A stretch of DNA of 64,000 nt from Lolliginicoccus suaedae (GTDB taxonomy: Bacteria; Actinomycetota; Actinomycetes; Mycobacteriales; Mycobacteriaceae), in NCBI RefSeq assembly GCF_008312885.1, contig NZ_VSSO01000001.1, positions 992,001-1,056,000 of the forward strand, given 5' to 3'. Positions within the stretch are counted from its first letter, which is position 1. Every line of letters begins with the position of its first letter. Under the pieces are notes generated by a model. That model saw nothing but the letters and a program-made list of their open reading frames with translations. It was not told the origin of the DNA and did not search any database. Of the stretch, positions 28,269 through 35,429 are shown piece by piece. The translations under genes and the position numbers were made by a program.

Positions 28269-28349
28269 GTGCCCAATCCGTGCCCAATCGGAAGGTTTTG
28301 TGCCCAATCTCTGCCACATCTTCGGGCATCTTTGGGCATCGTTGGGCAC
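28269..28349. promoter_or_regulatory. Arm-type integrase sites near attR
   Basis: GTGCCCAA occurs directly at 28269, 28280 and 28300 and inverted at 28342; weaker TTGGGCAT and TCGGGCAT copies lie between. The first pair is 11 bases apart, as near attL. The sites cover the integrase promoter region, so integrase may regulate itself. Confidence 0.65.
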
Positions 28350-28440
28350 GGTTGTCTGTAATCGTTTCCGCTGGTCCAGGGCGTAGAGTAGCCGGAATAC
28401 CCTGCTAGGGGCCAATCCGTGGAGAGTCACCAAACACAGC

Positions 28441-28463
28441 TTCAATCCCAGTATCGCGCACCA
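28441..28463. repeat. attR core
   Basis: Exact copy of the last 23 bases of tRNA-Val(GAC). It is a 3' fragment, not a functional tRNA. Confidence 0.92.
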
Positions 28464-28466
28464 ACA

Positions 28467-28498
28467 AAACCCCCTGTTCGCAGGGGGTTTTTGTTTTT
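28467..28498 (+). terminator. Original tRNA-Val terminator beyond attR
   Basis: Stem aaaccccctg/cagggggttt, loop ttcg, tail ttgttttt. This should be the chromosomal terminator that served tRNA-Val before insertion. Confidence 0.85.
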
Positions 28499-28654
28499 CG
28501 CCGCGCGCTTCGTGCAACTCATGCGCGCTCCATGCGGCCCCCCGATACTGCGGCCCCAGCGGGCCCACGCCGGGATGGACCCCAGCAAGCGCCGCGATGA
28601 GCTCAGCACGATTGCGCTTCCCCGACATGGACCAAGTCACTGCCTCGATCGCAG

Positions 28655-28660
28655 TATGGT
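28655..28660 (+). promoter_or_regulatory. Candidate -10 element for leaderless GNAT gene
   Basis: TATGGT ends seven bases before the ATG at 28668; there is no ribosome site. This favours that ATG over the one at 28656. Confidence 0.5.
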
Positions 28661-28667
28661 GCACCCT

Positions 28668-29222
28668 ATGTTCCACGATCACGTTCGGGTCGATGTCGCG
28701 GCCGCGAAGGATGCGGCCGAGGTCAGCCGCGTGGCTGCCATCACCTTTCCCCTGGCATGCCCGGCTGCCATGCCGTCGGCGGACATGGCAGCTTTCGTTG
28801 ATCAGCACCTGACCAAGGACAACTTCTCCCGGTACATCGCCAGCGAGCAGCATCGAGTGCTCGTGCTCCGCGAGGCATCCAGCATCGTCGGCTACGCGCT
28901 CATCGCGCTCGACTCACCACCGGAGCCTCGCGGCGCCACGCTCGACGATCCAGCGATCAGCGAGGCCACGGGAACGACCGAGCTGAGCAAGTTCTACCTG
29001 CTGCCCAATCATCATGGCCGTGGACACGCGACGCTGCTGATGCGGCACGTGCTTGCCGCCGCCCGCGCTGGCCAGCAGCGCATCTGGCTGGGCGTGAACC
29101 AGCAGAATCATCGTGCGCAGTCGTTCTACCAGCGCAATGGCTTCACGCAGGCCGGCACGCGGGATTTCCCGGTGGGCGCGAGCATCGAGCGTGATCTCCT
29201 CCTCGCGCGCCCGCTCGGCTGA
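28668..29222 (+). CDS. GNAT-family N-acetyltransferase (Rv2669-like)
   Basis: Acetyl-CoA-dependent transferase of about 184 residues. The acetyl-CoA pyrophosphate loop is LPNHHGRGHATLLMRHVL, followed by IWLGVNQQNHRAQSFYQRNG and FTQAGTRDFPVG, typical of the family. Substrate unknown; the resemblance is to polyamine/peptide acetyltransferases of the PaiA type. Its place before zapE matches the mycobacterial gene order. Confidence 0.9.
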   Translation: MFHDHVRVDVAAAKDAAEVSRVAAITFPLACPAAMPSADMAAFVDQHLTKDNFSRYIASEQHRVLVLREASSIVGYALIALDSPPEPRGATLDDPAISEATGTTELSKFYLLPNHHGRGHATLLMRHVLAAARAGQQRIWLGVNQQNHRAQSFYQRNGFTQAGTRDFPVGASIERDLLLARPLG

Positions 29223-29246
29223 CCCCGACGATCCCCCCTGGCGCGA

Positions 29247-30266
29247 TCAGCCCGTGGTGCGTGCCTGCTCTCCGAAGCGGGACAGCGCGAGCAGGCGGGA
29301 GGTGGCGCGCAGGTACTTCTTGCGGTATCCACCGGCGAGCATCTCCTCGGTGAAGATCTCGTCGAGCTTGGCGCCGGAAACGATGACGGGGATGCTCGCG
29401 TCGTACAGCCGGTCGGCAAGCACGACGAGGCGCAGCGCGACAGCCTGGTCCTGCGCGGGGTGGACGTCCTTGAGGAAGACCGCAGGGATCCCTTCGACGA
29501 GCTTTCCGTAGCGGGAAGGGTGCAGCGTGGACAAGTGCTTGCATAGCTCGTCGAAGTCGTCGAGAGTGGCGCCATCGGTGTGCGCGGCGCGCTCCTCGAG
29601 CTCCTCGCTGGAGATGGGCTGCGGGGCGGGGGGAAGGTCGCGGTGCCGGTAGTCGGGGCCGTCGACGCGCACGGCCTCGAACACCGAGGCGAGCTTGCGG
29701 ATCTCGCGGAGGAAGTCCTGGGCAGCGAACCGTCCCTCGCCGAGCTGGCCGGGCAGGGTGTTGGAGGTCGCGACGATCGACACGCCGCGCGCGGAGAGCT
29801 CGGTGAGCAGGCGCGAGACCAGCATCGTGTCACCGGGATCGTCGAGCTCGAACTCGTCGATGCACAGCACCGAGTGCCCCGAGAGCTCCTCGACGGCCTT
29901 CATGAAGCCGAGCGCGCCCACCACATGGGTGAGCTCGACGAAGGTCCCGAATGCCTTGGGCTCGGGCACCGCGTGGTAGATCGAGGCGAGGAGGTGGGTC
30001 TTGCCGACCCCGAAGCCACCGTCGAGGTAGAGGCCCGCGCCGACGGTGTTCTTCTTGCCGAAGAGCTTCTTCCTGCCGTTTCGGTTGCGGGCTACAGCCT
30101 GGGCGAACTCGCGCGCGGCATTGACCGCGGCTGCTTGCGAGGGCTCCGCGGGATCGGGGATGTACGAGTCGAAGCTCACCTCGTTGAACATCGCGGGCGG
30201 CACCATCTGGGCCACCAGTTGGTCGGCGGGGATCACCGGTGTGCGGTCGACAAGGCGTGCGGTCAT
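29247..30266 (-). CDS. zapE: Cell-division-linked AFG1/ZapE-type ATPase
   Basis: AFG1-like P-loop ATPase of about 339 residues. Walker A is DGGFGVGKTHLLASIYH and Walker B is SVLCIDEFELDDPGD; the arginine-finger region follows TMLVSRLLTELSARGVSIVA. E. coli ZapE affects the division ring under low oxygen; the mycobacterial homologue (Rv2670c) is poorly known. Start ATG at 30266, six bases after TAGGAT. Confidence 0.92.
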   Translation of the reverse strand: MTARLVDRTPVIPADQLVAQMVPPAMFNEVSFDSYIPDPAEPSQAAAVNAAREFAQAVARNRNGRKKLFGKKNTVGAGLYLDGGFGVGKTHLLASIYHAVPEPKAFGTFVELTHVVGALGFMKAVEELSGHSVLCIDEFELDDPGDTMLVSRLLTELSARGVSIVATSNTLPGQLGEGRFAAQDFLREIRKLASVFEAVRVDGPDYRHRDLPPAPQPISSEELEERAAHTDGATLDDFDELCKHLSTLHPSRYGKLVEGIPAVFLKDVHPAQDQAVALRLVVLADRLYDASIPVIVSGAKLDEIFTEEMLAGGYRKKYLRATSRLLALSRFGEQARTTG

Positions 30267-30272
30267 TGCCAA

Positions 30273-30278
30273 ATCCTA
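30273..30278 (-). promoter_or_regulatory. Candidate -10 element for leaderless zapE
   Basis: TAGGAT on the minus strand ends six bases before the ATG at 30266. Confidence 0.4.
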
Positions 30279-30300
30279 TCGACGTGGGCAGATTGGCAGT

Positions 30301-31053
30301 GTGCCCACTCCCCTTTCTGCGATCCAGTTCACAGCTTCGAGCGCCGCGCCCGATCTCCCGCGGCTCTACGAGTACCGCGAGAGTCCCTGCCTGCGAGTGA
30401 ACTTCGTGTCCAGCATCGACGGCGCCGCAATGATCGACGGCGCCTCGGGCGGACTGTCCAGCCCGCTCGACAAGAAGATCTTCGGGCTGCTGCGCGAGCT
30501 CGCGGACGTGGTGATCGTTGGCGCTGGCACGGCACGCGCCGAGGGCTACTCCGGGGCGCGGATCGCTCCTGCGGCGAGGCAGCGCCGCATCGAGCGCGGC
30601 CAGCAGCCGGTACCGCCGATCGCGGTGGTCACGGGCAGAGCGGATCTTGACGCGGCGCACACCTTGTTCACGAGCACCGAGGTGCCTCCGCTGGTGATCA
30701 CCAGCATCGACGCCGATCCCGGCAGGAAGCATCTCCTCCGCGAGGCTGGCGGGGAGGTCATCGAGCTCGCTCCGCGTGACGGGCAGGCGGTGCATCCGGG
30801 CGATGTGCTGGCAGTGCTGCACGAGCGCGGCCTCGGTCGCATGCTGTGCGAGGGCGGGCCGTCGCTGCTCGGCGCGATGCTGCGCCATGATCTCGTCGAC
30901 GAGCTGTGCCTGACCATCGCGCCGGTGCTCGTGGGTGGCGATGCGCCACGGATCGCCGTGGACCCCACTGCTGTGGCGCATCGGATGCGGCTCGCGCATA
31001 CCCTGGCAGACGGCGACGGATCATTGTTCACGCGGTGGGCGCGCGCGGACTAG
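30301..31053 (+). CDS. Pyrimidine reductase-family protein (RibD C-terminal domain, Rv2671-like)
   Basis: Single-domain homologue of the reductase half of RibD, about 250 residues. Visible motifs are VNFVSSIDGAAMIDG, ADVVIVGAGTARAEGYSG and the NADPH-site segment MLCEGGPSLLGAML. There is no deaminase domain. In M. tuberculosis the orthologue at this place can act as an alternative dihydrofolate reductase, so a folate-related or riboflavin-related reduction is likely. GTG start; ribosome site weak. Confidence 0.9.
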   Translation: MPTPLSAIQFTASSAAPDLPRLYEYRESPCLRVNFVSSIDGAAMIDGASGGLSSPLDKKIFGLLRELADVVIVGAGTARAEGYSGARIAPAARQRRIERGQQPVPPIAVVTGRADLDAAHTLFTSTEVPPLVITSIDADPGRKHLLREAGGEVIELAPRDGQAVHPGDVLAVLHERGLGRMLCEGGPSLLGAMLRHDLVDELCLTIAPVLVGGDAPRIAVDPTAVAHRMRLAHTLADGDGSLFTRWARAD

Positions 31054-31071
31054 GGACAAGTAGGGAGCATC

Positions 31072-32649
31072 GTGCCAACTAGGCATTCATTGATCGTGGT
31101 GGCGCTCGGCGCGGCATGCGCGCTGGTCGCCTCCTGCGGGTCCGTCCCGTCGGAGCGCCCGCCCCTCGCGATCGATCGGGGCGCGGCACCGGCCGAGGGC
31201 ACCGTGGACGGGCCGGTCGCTCCCCCAGGGCTCTCGTCGCCAGAGAACGAGCTGGCCTGGTCGGAGTGCGCGGGCGAGATCACGGCCATGCATGAGCTTC
31301 CGCCGATTCCGCCTGGCGTCCAGCTCGACTGCGCCACGCTGATCGTTCCCGTGGATCATTCCGGCGACCTCGTTGAGCCGATCGAGCTGGGCGTGGCGCG
31401 CGCCCGCCTCGAGGGCACGCCCATCGATGCCGAGCCGGTGGTCCTGACTACCAGTACCGCGCAAGCATCCTCCCGCGCGCTGGCAACGATGGCGGTGGAA
31501 TCCTCGCCGCTGATCGCCTCGCGCCCGGTGGTGGCTGTCGATCGGCGCGGCACGGGTCTCTCCACCCCGATCAGTTGCCTGAGCCAGGGGCTGATCGAGG
31601 AACACATCGACCTGACCAGGGACGCCGAGGACATCGCGGACCGCACTGCCACGGTCGCGCGGATCAGCCGGGAGTCCACGCTCTCGTGCACTGATCAGCT
31701 CGAGCCGATGGAGACGTTCTTCACGGTGGAGAACGCCGCGCGCGACCTCGAGCTGCTGCGCGCGGAATGGGGGCTCGACCGCCTCGCCCTCATCGGGTCC
31801 GGGGACGGCGCGACGCTCGCGCTCACCTACGCCACATTGTTCCCGGAGAACGTCTCGCGGCTCGTGCTCGATTCGCCCCTGGCCATGCCCGCCACGCCGC
31901 CACCAATTCCCGGGAGCGACAATCTCGCGGAGGCCCAGCAACAGTCCGAGGGAGCCGAGGCCGCGCTGGGGGCGTTCGCCGCGCACTGCACCGCGACCAA
32001 CTGCGCGCTCGCCCCTGATCCGATCGCGGCGCTCCAGGAGATGATCGCTGACGCCCGCGCGGGCCGGCTCGGGTTCGTCACCCCGGGAACGATCATCAGC
32101 ACCGCCATCGGGCTGCTCGGCGACAGCAACGGCACCGCCGAGCAACGCATGGACACCCTCGCCGACGCGCTCGCCCAGGCACGGAACCGCCAGCCCGCGG
32201 AGCTCCTGCGACTGAGCCTCATCCAGCATTCCGCTGCATCCTCCGACGGCCAGTACATCGGCCAGTGCAGCGACACCCTTGCCCGCGCCACGGCCGCCGA
32301 CGTGCAGGAGCGCGCGGAGCAGTGGCGCATCGATCATCCGATCGTGGGCGACCAGCTGCTGCTGCGCACGTTGCTCTGCACGTCCTGGCCCACCATCGAG
32401 CTCGTCCCCACCGATCTCGAAGCGCCCTTGCCCACGATGCTCCTCGAGGGGACACGGGATCCGCGCGCGGGGGCAGGCACCATCCGGGAGCTGCGCGGCC
32501 GGTTGCTCGCCAATGGGTCCACCGTTTCCAGCGTGACCTGGCAGGGCACCGGGCATGGCGCGGTGCTCAGCTCTGCCTGCGCGGCGGAGCAGGTCGCGTT
32601 CTTCGTCACAGATGGGCAGGCTTCACCCGCGACGACCTGCCCTCGCTGA
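31072..32649 (+). CDS. Secreted lipoprotein alpha/beta hydrolase (Rv2672-like protease)
   Basis: Predicted lipoprotein of 525 residues; the lipobox ends LVASC near residue 22. The fold is that of tripeptidyl-peptidase-like alpha/beta hydrolases: oxyanion region VVAVDRRGTGLSTP, nucleophile Ser in LIGSGDGATLALTYA, a TAP-like C-terminal domain with MLLEGTRDPRAGAGT, and the His in GTGHGAVLS. The GTG start follows agggag. A Ser hydrolase acting outside the membrane on peptides is likely. Order ribD-like, hydrolase, aftC is as in mycobacteria. Confidence 0.9.
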   Translation: MPTRHSLIVVALGAACALVASCGSVPSERPPLAIDRGAAPAEGTVDGPVAPPGLSSPENELAWSECAGEITAMHELPPIPPGVQLDCATLIVPVDHSGDLVEPIELGVARARLEGTPIDAEPVVLTTSTAQASSRALATMAVESSPLIASRPVVAVDRRGTGLSTPISCLSQGLIEEHIDLTRDAEDIADRTATVARISRESTLSCTDQLEPMETFFTVENAARDLELLRAEWGLDRLALIGSGDGATLALTYATLFPENVSRLVLDSPLAMPATPPPIPGSDNLAEAQQQSEGAEAALGAFAAHCTATNCALAPDPIAALQEMIADARAGRLGFVTPGTIISTAIGLLGDSNGTAEQRMDTLADALAQARNRQPAELLRLSLIQHSAASSDGQYIGQCSDTLARATAADVQERAEQWRIDHPIVGDQLLLRTLLCTSWPTIELVPTDLEAPLPTMLLEGTRDPRAGAGTIRELRGRLLANGSTVSSVTWQGTGHGAVLSSACAAEQVAFFVTDGQASPATTCPR

Positions 32650-32692
32650 CCCCTCCGTGGGTGTCATGCAGCGAAGCACGTCCGAGTTGGGG

Positions 32693-32698
32693 TAGTTT
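32693..32698 (+). promoter_or_regulatory. Candidate -10 element for leaderless aftC
   Basis: TAGTTT ends six bases before the aftC GTG; no Shine-Dalgarno is visible. Confidence 0.45.
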
Positions 32699-32704
32699 AC
32701 CTGC

Positions 32705-33997
32705 GTGTTTCCCTCACAGTTGACGTCACGAGCTCCCTTGACCACGGCGGGCATCATCACGATGGTGGCATGGCCCTTCGCGGTTCTCACGGTGATCCAC
32801 CGGACAGTCATCCTGGCGTTCAACGGTGCGGTGACCAATGACTTCCTGCCGATCTATACCGCCGCGCAGAACTTCCTGAACAACCGCGACGTGTATCTCG
32901 ACAATTTCAACTGGACGCATCCGCATTACCTGTATCCGCCGAGCGGCACCCTGATGATCTCGCCGCTGGGCTACATGGATTACGACATCGCGCGGCGCAC
33001 CTACATCATCATCAATGCTGTCGCGGTGCTGCTTGCCGCCTATTACCTGCTGAAGCTGTTCGGGTTTGGCATCCGATCGGTGGCCTTTCCCGTCACGGTT
33101 CTCGCGATGTTCAGCACCGAGTCCGTGTCGAACACACTGATCTACACCAACATGAACGGGCTGATCTTCCTCGCCGAGGTGCTGTTCATCAAGTTCCTCC
33201 TCGAGCGGCGCCTCTGGTGGGCGGGCGTGCCGATGGGCCTGACAATCGCGATCAAACCGATCCTTCTTCCGCTGCTGGTGTTCCCGTTCCTCAAGAAGCA
33301 ATGGCAACCGTTCATGGGAGCGATCGGCATTCCGATAGTGCTGCTCACCATTGCGTGGCCACTGTCGAAGGACCCGGCGCGCTTCGTCCGCGAAACAGCT
33401 CCCTATCTGGCGGAATCCCGCGACTACTTCAACAGCGCCATCTCCGGCAATGCCGCCTACTATGGCCTGCCCGAGTGGCTGATCCTCGGCCTGCGCGGCG
33501 GCATGGCCGTCATCGTGCTCATCTCCCTGTGGCTGCTGTTCCGCTACTACCGCCACGAGGAACTGTTCTTCCTCTGCACCGCGGCGAGCGTGATCCTCAC
33601 CGCACAGTTCCTCATCGGATCGCTCGGCCAGATGTACTACTCGATGCTGATGTTCCCGCTGCTGATGACCGTGGTGATGCGCAACTCCGTCGTCCGCAAC
33701 TGGCCGGCCTGGCTCGCCGCCTACGGATTCCTCACGTTCGACATGTGGTACTCGGTGCCCTGGCGGCAGTTCGGCGAGGCCGCGCAGTTCCTCCGCACCA
33801 CATTCGGCTGGACGCTCATCCTCATCGTGGTGTTCGTCGTGCTCATCAACCGCTGGCTCGATGCCCGCCGCCTCGGCACCCTCCACGAGGGGCTCGACCC
33901 GCCGTACATCCGCGATGATGTGGAGTACAGCGGGATCCCGGAGCGGTACCGCTTCCCGGAGGGGCGCCCCGCGGGGAAGGCCGCCGCGGCGGAGTAG
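32705..33997 (+). CDS. aftC: Alpha-(1->3)-arabinofuranosyltransferase (AftC-type GT-C)
   Basis: Integral membrane GT-C/GT87 enzyme of 430 residues that branches the arabinan of arabinogalactan and lipoarabinomannan using decaprenyl-phospho-arabinose. About ten hydrophobic helices are seen. The GT-C acidic motif is likely in NDFLPIYTAAQNFLNNRDVY (near residues 42-61), followed by HYLYPPSGTLMI. Name based on family features and on its place between the Rv2672-like hydrolase and msrB. Its presence supports a mycolata-type envelope. Confidence 0.9.
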   Translation: MFPSQLTSRAPLTTAGIITMVAWPFAVLTVIHRTVILAFNGAVTNDFLPIYTAAQNFLNNRDVYLDNFNWTHPHYLYPPSGTLMISPLGYMDYDIARRTYIIINAVAVLLAAYYLLKLFGFGIRSVAFPVTVLAMFSTESVSNTLIYTNMNGLIFLAEVLFIKFLLERRLWWAGVPMGLTIAIKPILLPLLVFPFLKKQWQPFMGAIGIPIVLLTIAWPLSKDPARFVRETAPYLAESRDYFNSAISGNAAYYGLPEWLILGLRGGMAVIVLISLWLLFRYYRHEELFFLCTAASVILTAQFLIGSLGQMYYSMLMFPLLMTVVMRNSVVRNWPAWLAAYGFLTFDMWYSVPWRQFGEAAQFLRTTFGWTLILIVVFVVLINRWLDARRLGTLHEGLDPPYIRDDVEYSGIPERYRFPEGRPAGKAAAAE

Positions 33998-34018
33998 GCC
34001 TGTCTCGGATTCGTGCTC

Positions 34019-34089
34019 GCAAATGCGATAGAAGCTGCCTCGAACCTGGCGCGATTTCTATCGCGTTTGGCAGTTTCCGGTGTTTCTGG
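34019..34089 (-). repeat. Dispersed hairpin repeat, copy B
   Basis: Read on the minus strand: AAACACC, ten bases, then AAACGCGATAGAA, spacer, TTCTATCGCATTT. The arms are 34056-34068 and 34021-34033, with one changed pair (G-T). It lies between the convergent ends of aftC and the DUF305 gene. Confidence 0.85.
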
Positions 34090-34125
34090 CGCTGCGCAGT
34101 CGGTCCGGACCTATCGGCGCGCTCG

Positions 34126-34578
34126 TCAGTACCGGTCCTCGAGGATGCGTTCCATCTGGGCGATCTCCTCGCGCTGCGTCTCGACGATCTGCCGGCACAG
34201 CTCGATGATCTCAGGGTCGGTGAGCGAAGATTCCTGGCAGACGAGGATGGCCCGCGAATGGTGCGGGATCATTGACTTGAGAAATCCCTCGTTGCCGACG
34301 AAAGTCTCGGTGCGCCCCAGCGACCACGCGCCGAGGAAAAGGGCGACGAAGAATACCGATAGTGCGATGTTGAGCCCTTTTTTCTGGAACATCGAGCGCA
34401 TCCCGACCATCATCACCAGCGCCATCGCCGAGACCATGACCAGCGAGATGTAGAAGTTGCTGAGGTTGAGGTGGAAATGGTCCACTGTGCGGACCATGGA
34501 CATCGATAGCAGGAACATCAGGACCAGGCTGGCTAGCAGCACCAAGCCGAACCGCAGGTAGTTTCCGGTGCTTCTCAT
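34126..34578 (-). CDS. DUF305 membrane protein
   Basis: A 150-residue protein with three predicted membrane helices (near residues 8-30, 38-60 and 70-88) and a C-terminal extracytoplasmic helical domain. The DUF305 signature is FLKSMIPHHSRAILVCQES, whose His residues and Cys suggest metal binding. A gaggag ribosome site precedes the ATG. DUF305 proteins often accompany copper handling, but no copper gene is adjacent. Confidence 0.85.
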   Translation of the reverse strand: MRSTGNYLRFGLVLLASLVLMFLLSMSMVRTVDHFHLNLSNFYISLVMVSAMALVMMVGMRSMFQKKGLNIALSVFFVALFLGAWSLGRTETFVGNEGFLKSMIPHHSRAILVCQESSLTDPEIIELCRQIVETQREEIAQMERILEDRY

Positions 34579-34700
34579 CGCGGCTTCTCCTCGCTAGGCG
34601 GCAGGACGTCTTGCTGGCCTACCCGTTCCGAGGCGGGGTACACGCGGGCCACCAGCGTGATCGAGTGGGCCGCTCCTGCACGCTCGGTCCGGAACCACCG

Positions 34701-35258
34701 CTAGATCAGGTCGATCCCCTCGCGGGCCACCCGGAAGCCCTTGCCGGATGCTTCATCCACGCAGCTGACGCCGGTCGTCATGCTCGTGCATCGCACGCCT
34801 TGCACGATGATGTGCTGGCCATACTCGAGGACCGCAGCTGGTCCCGTTGACGCGAGTGCCCCGTTCGAGCATGTTCCTGTCAAAGGCTCGCCGTCGATCA
34901 GCACGGCCGACACGAACCAGGCGATGTTCGGATGGCAGTGCTCCGGCCGCGGTGGAACGGGCTCGATCGTGTCCCGGATCGTGCATGCCACCGACGGCTC
35001 GTGAAGCCCGTCCGGACCGTGCGAGCCAGCGAGGCGCGGACCGAACCAGCAGGTGATGTTTCCCGATGGAGAATTGAAACTGGTCTCGCCGTTGGTGGTG
35101 AATGCCCCGGCCTCGACGGCTGCGCTGGCCTCGCCTTCCTCACCGATCGGCGTTGCCCGCTGCCCGCCGTCCGCGCAGCCAGCCACCAGCGTAATCGCGA
35201 GCGCCGCCACTGCCACATGTCCTATCGAGAGTCTCGGCATGCGCGTCAGTGTACGCAT
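34701..35258 (-). CDS. Hypothetical lipoprotein
   Basis: Secreted lipoprotein of about 185 residues with the lipobox TLVAGC. The mature part contains six further Cys residues (NITCWFGP, VACTIRDT, PEHCHPNIAWF, TGTCSNGA, GVRCTSM, GVSCVDE), enough for three disulphides. The later VSCVDEASGKGFRVAREGI resembles small secreted proteins of mycobacteria. No function can be assigned. Start uncertain between ATG 35258 and ATG 35240; neither has a clear ribosome site. Confidence 0.75.
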   Translation of the reverse strand: MRTLTRMPRLSIGHVAVAALAITLVAGCADGGQRATPIGEEGEASAAVEAGAFTTNGETSFNSPSGNITCWFGPRLAGSHGPDGLHEPSVACTIRDTIEPVPPRPEHCHPNIAWFVSAVLIDGEPLTGTCSNGALASTGPAAVLEYGQHIIVQGVRCTSMTTGVSCVDEASGKGFRVAREGIDLI

Positions 35259-35429
35259 ACCATTTCGCCGGGCCACCGCGATGTGTGACGCCCGTCATTG
35301 CCGACCAGCGGGACTATCCGGTACACATTGACTCACACATCCGACGGCTTGTCCGGCGCAACGACGCGTCCCCGCACCGCAAGCCACCCCAGCGGCCTCG
35401 CGCCCGCCCCACTCGAAGGGATACCAACG

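Larger units (their letters stand above)
21394..28463 (-). mobile_element. phiRv2-like integrated element in tRNA-Val
   Basis: A 7.05-kb insertion bounded by identical 23-bp direct repeats, the 3' end of tRNA-Val. All its genes read leftward. It carries a tyrosine integrase at the right end, two HTH proteins (possible excisionase and regulator), a primase-helicase, a serine recombinase and at least six small unassigned genes. No capsid, portal, terminase, tail, lysis or conjugation gene is visible. It therefore looks like a satellite or plasmid-like element that replicates after excision and needs a helper to spread (inference). The flanking chromosomal genes are conserved neighbours in mycobacteria. 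Confidence 0.9.

Noticed and set aside
28441-28463. Second tRNA-Val at the right end of the element
   Set aside because: Only the last 23 bases are present; the acceptor 5' strand, D arm and anticodon arm are missing. It is attR.
28254-28853. Upstream extension of the integrase to about 600 residues
   Set aside because: It would run through the arm-type sites, attR and the tRNA terminator; the GTG at 28253 has a ribosome site and the family N-terminus.
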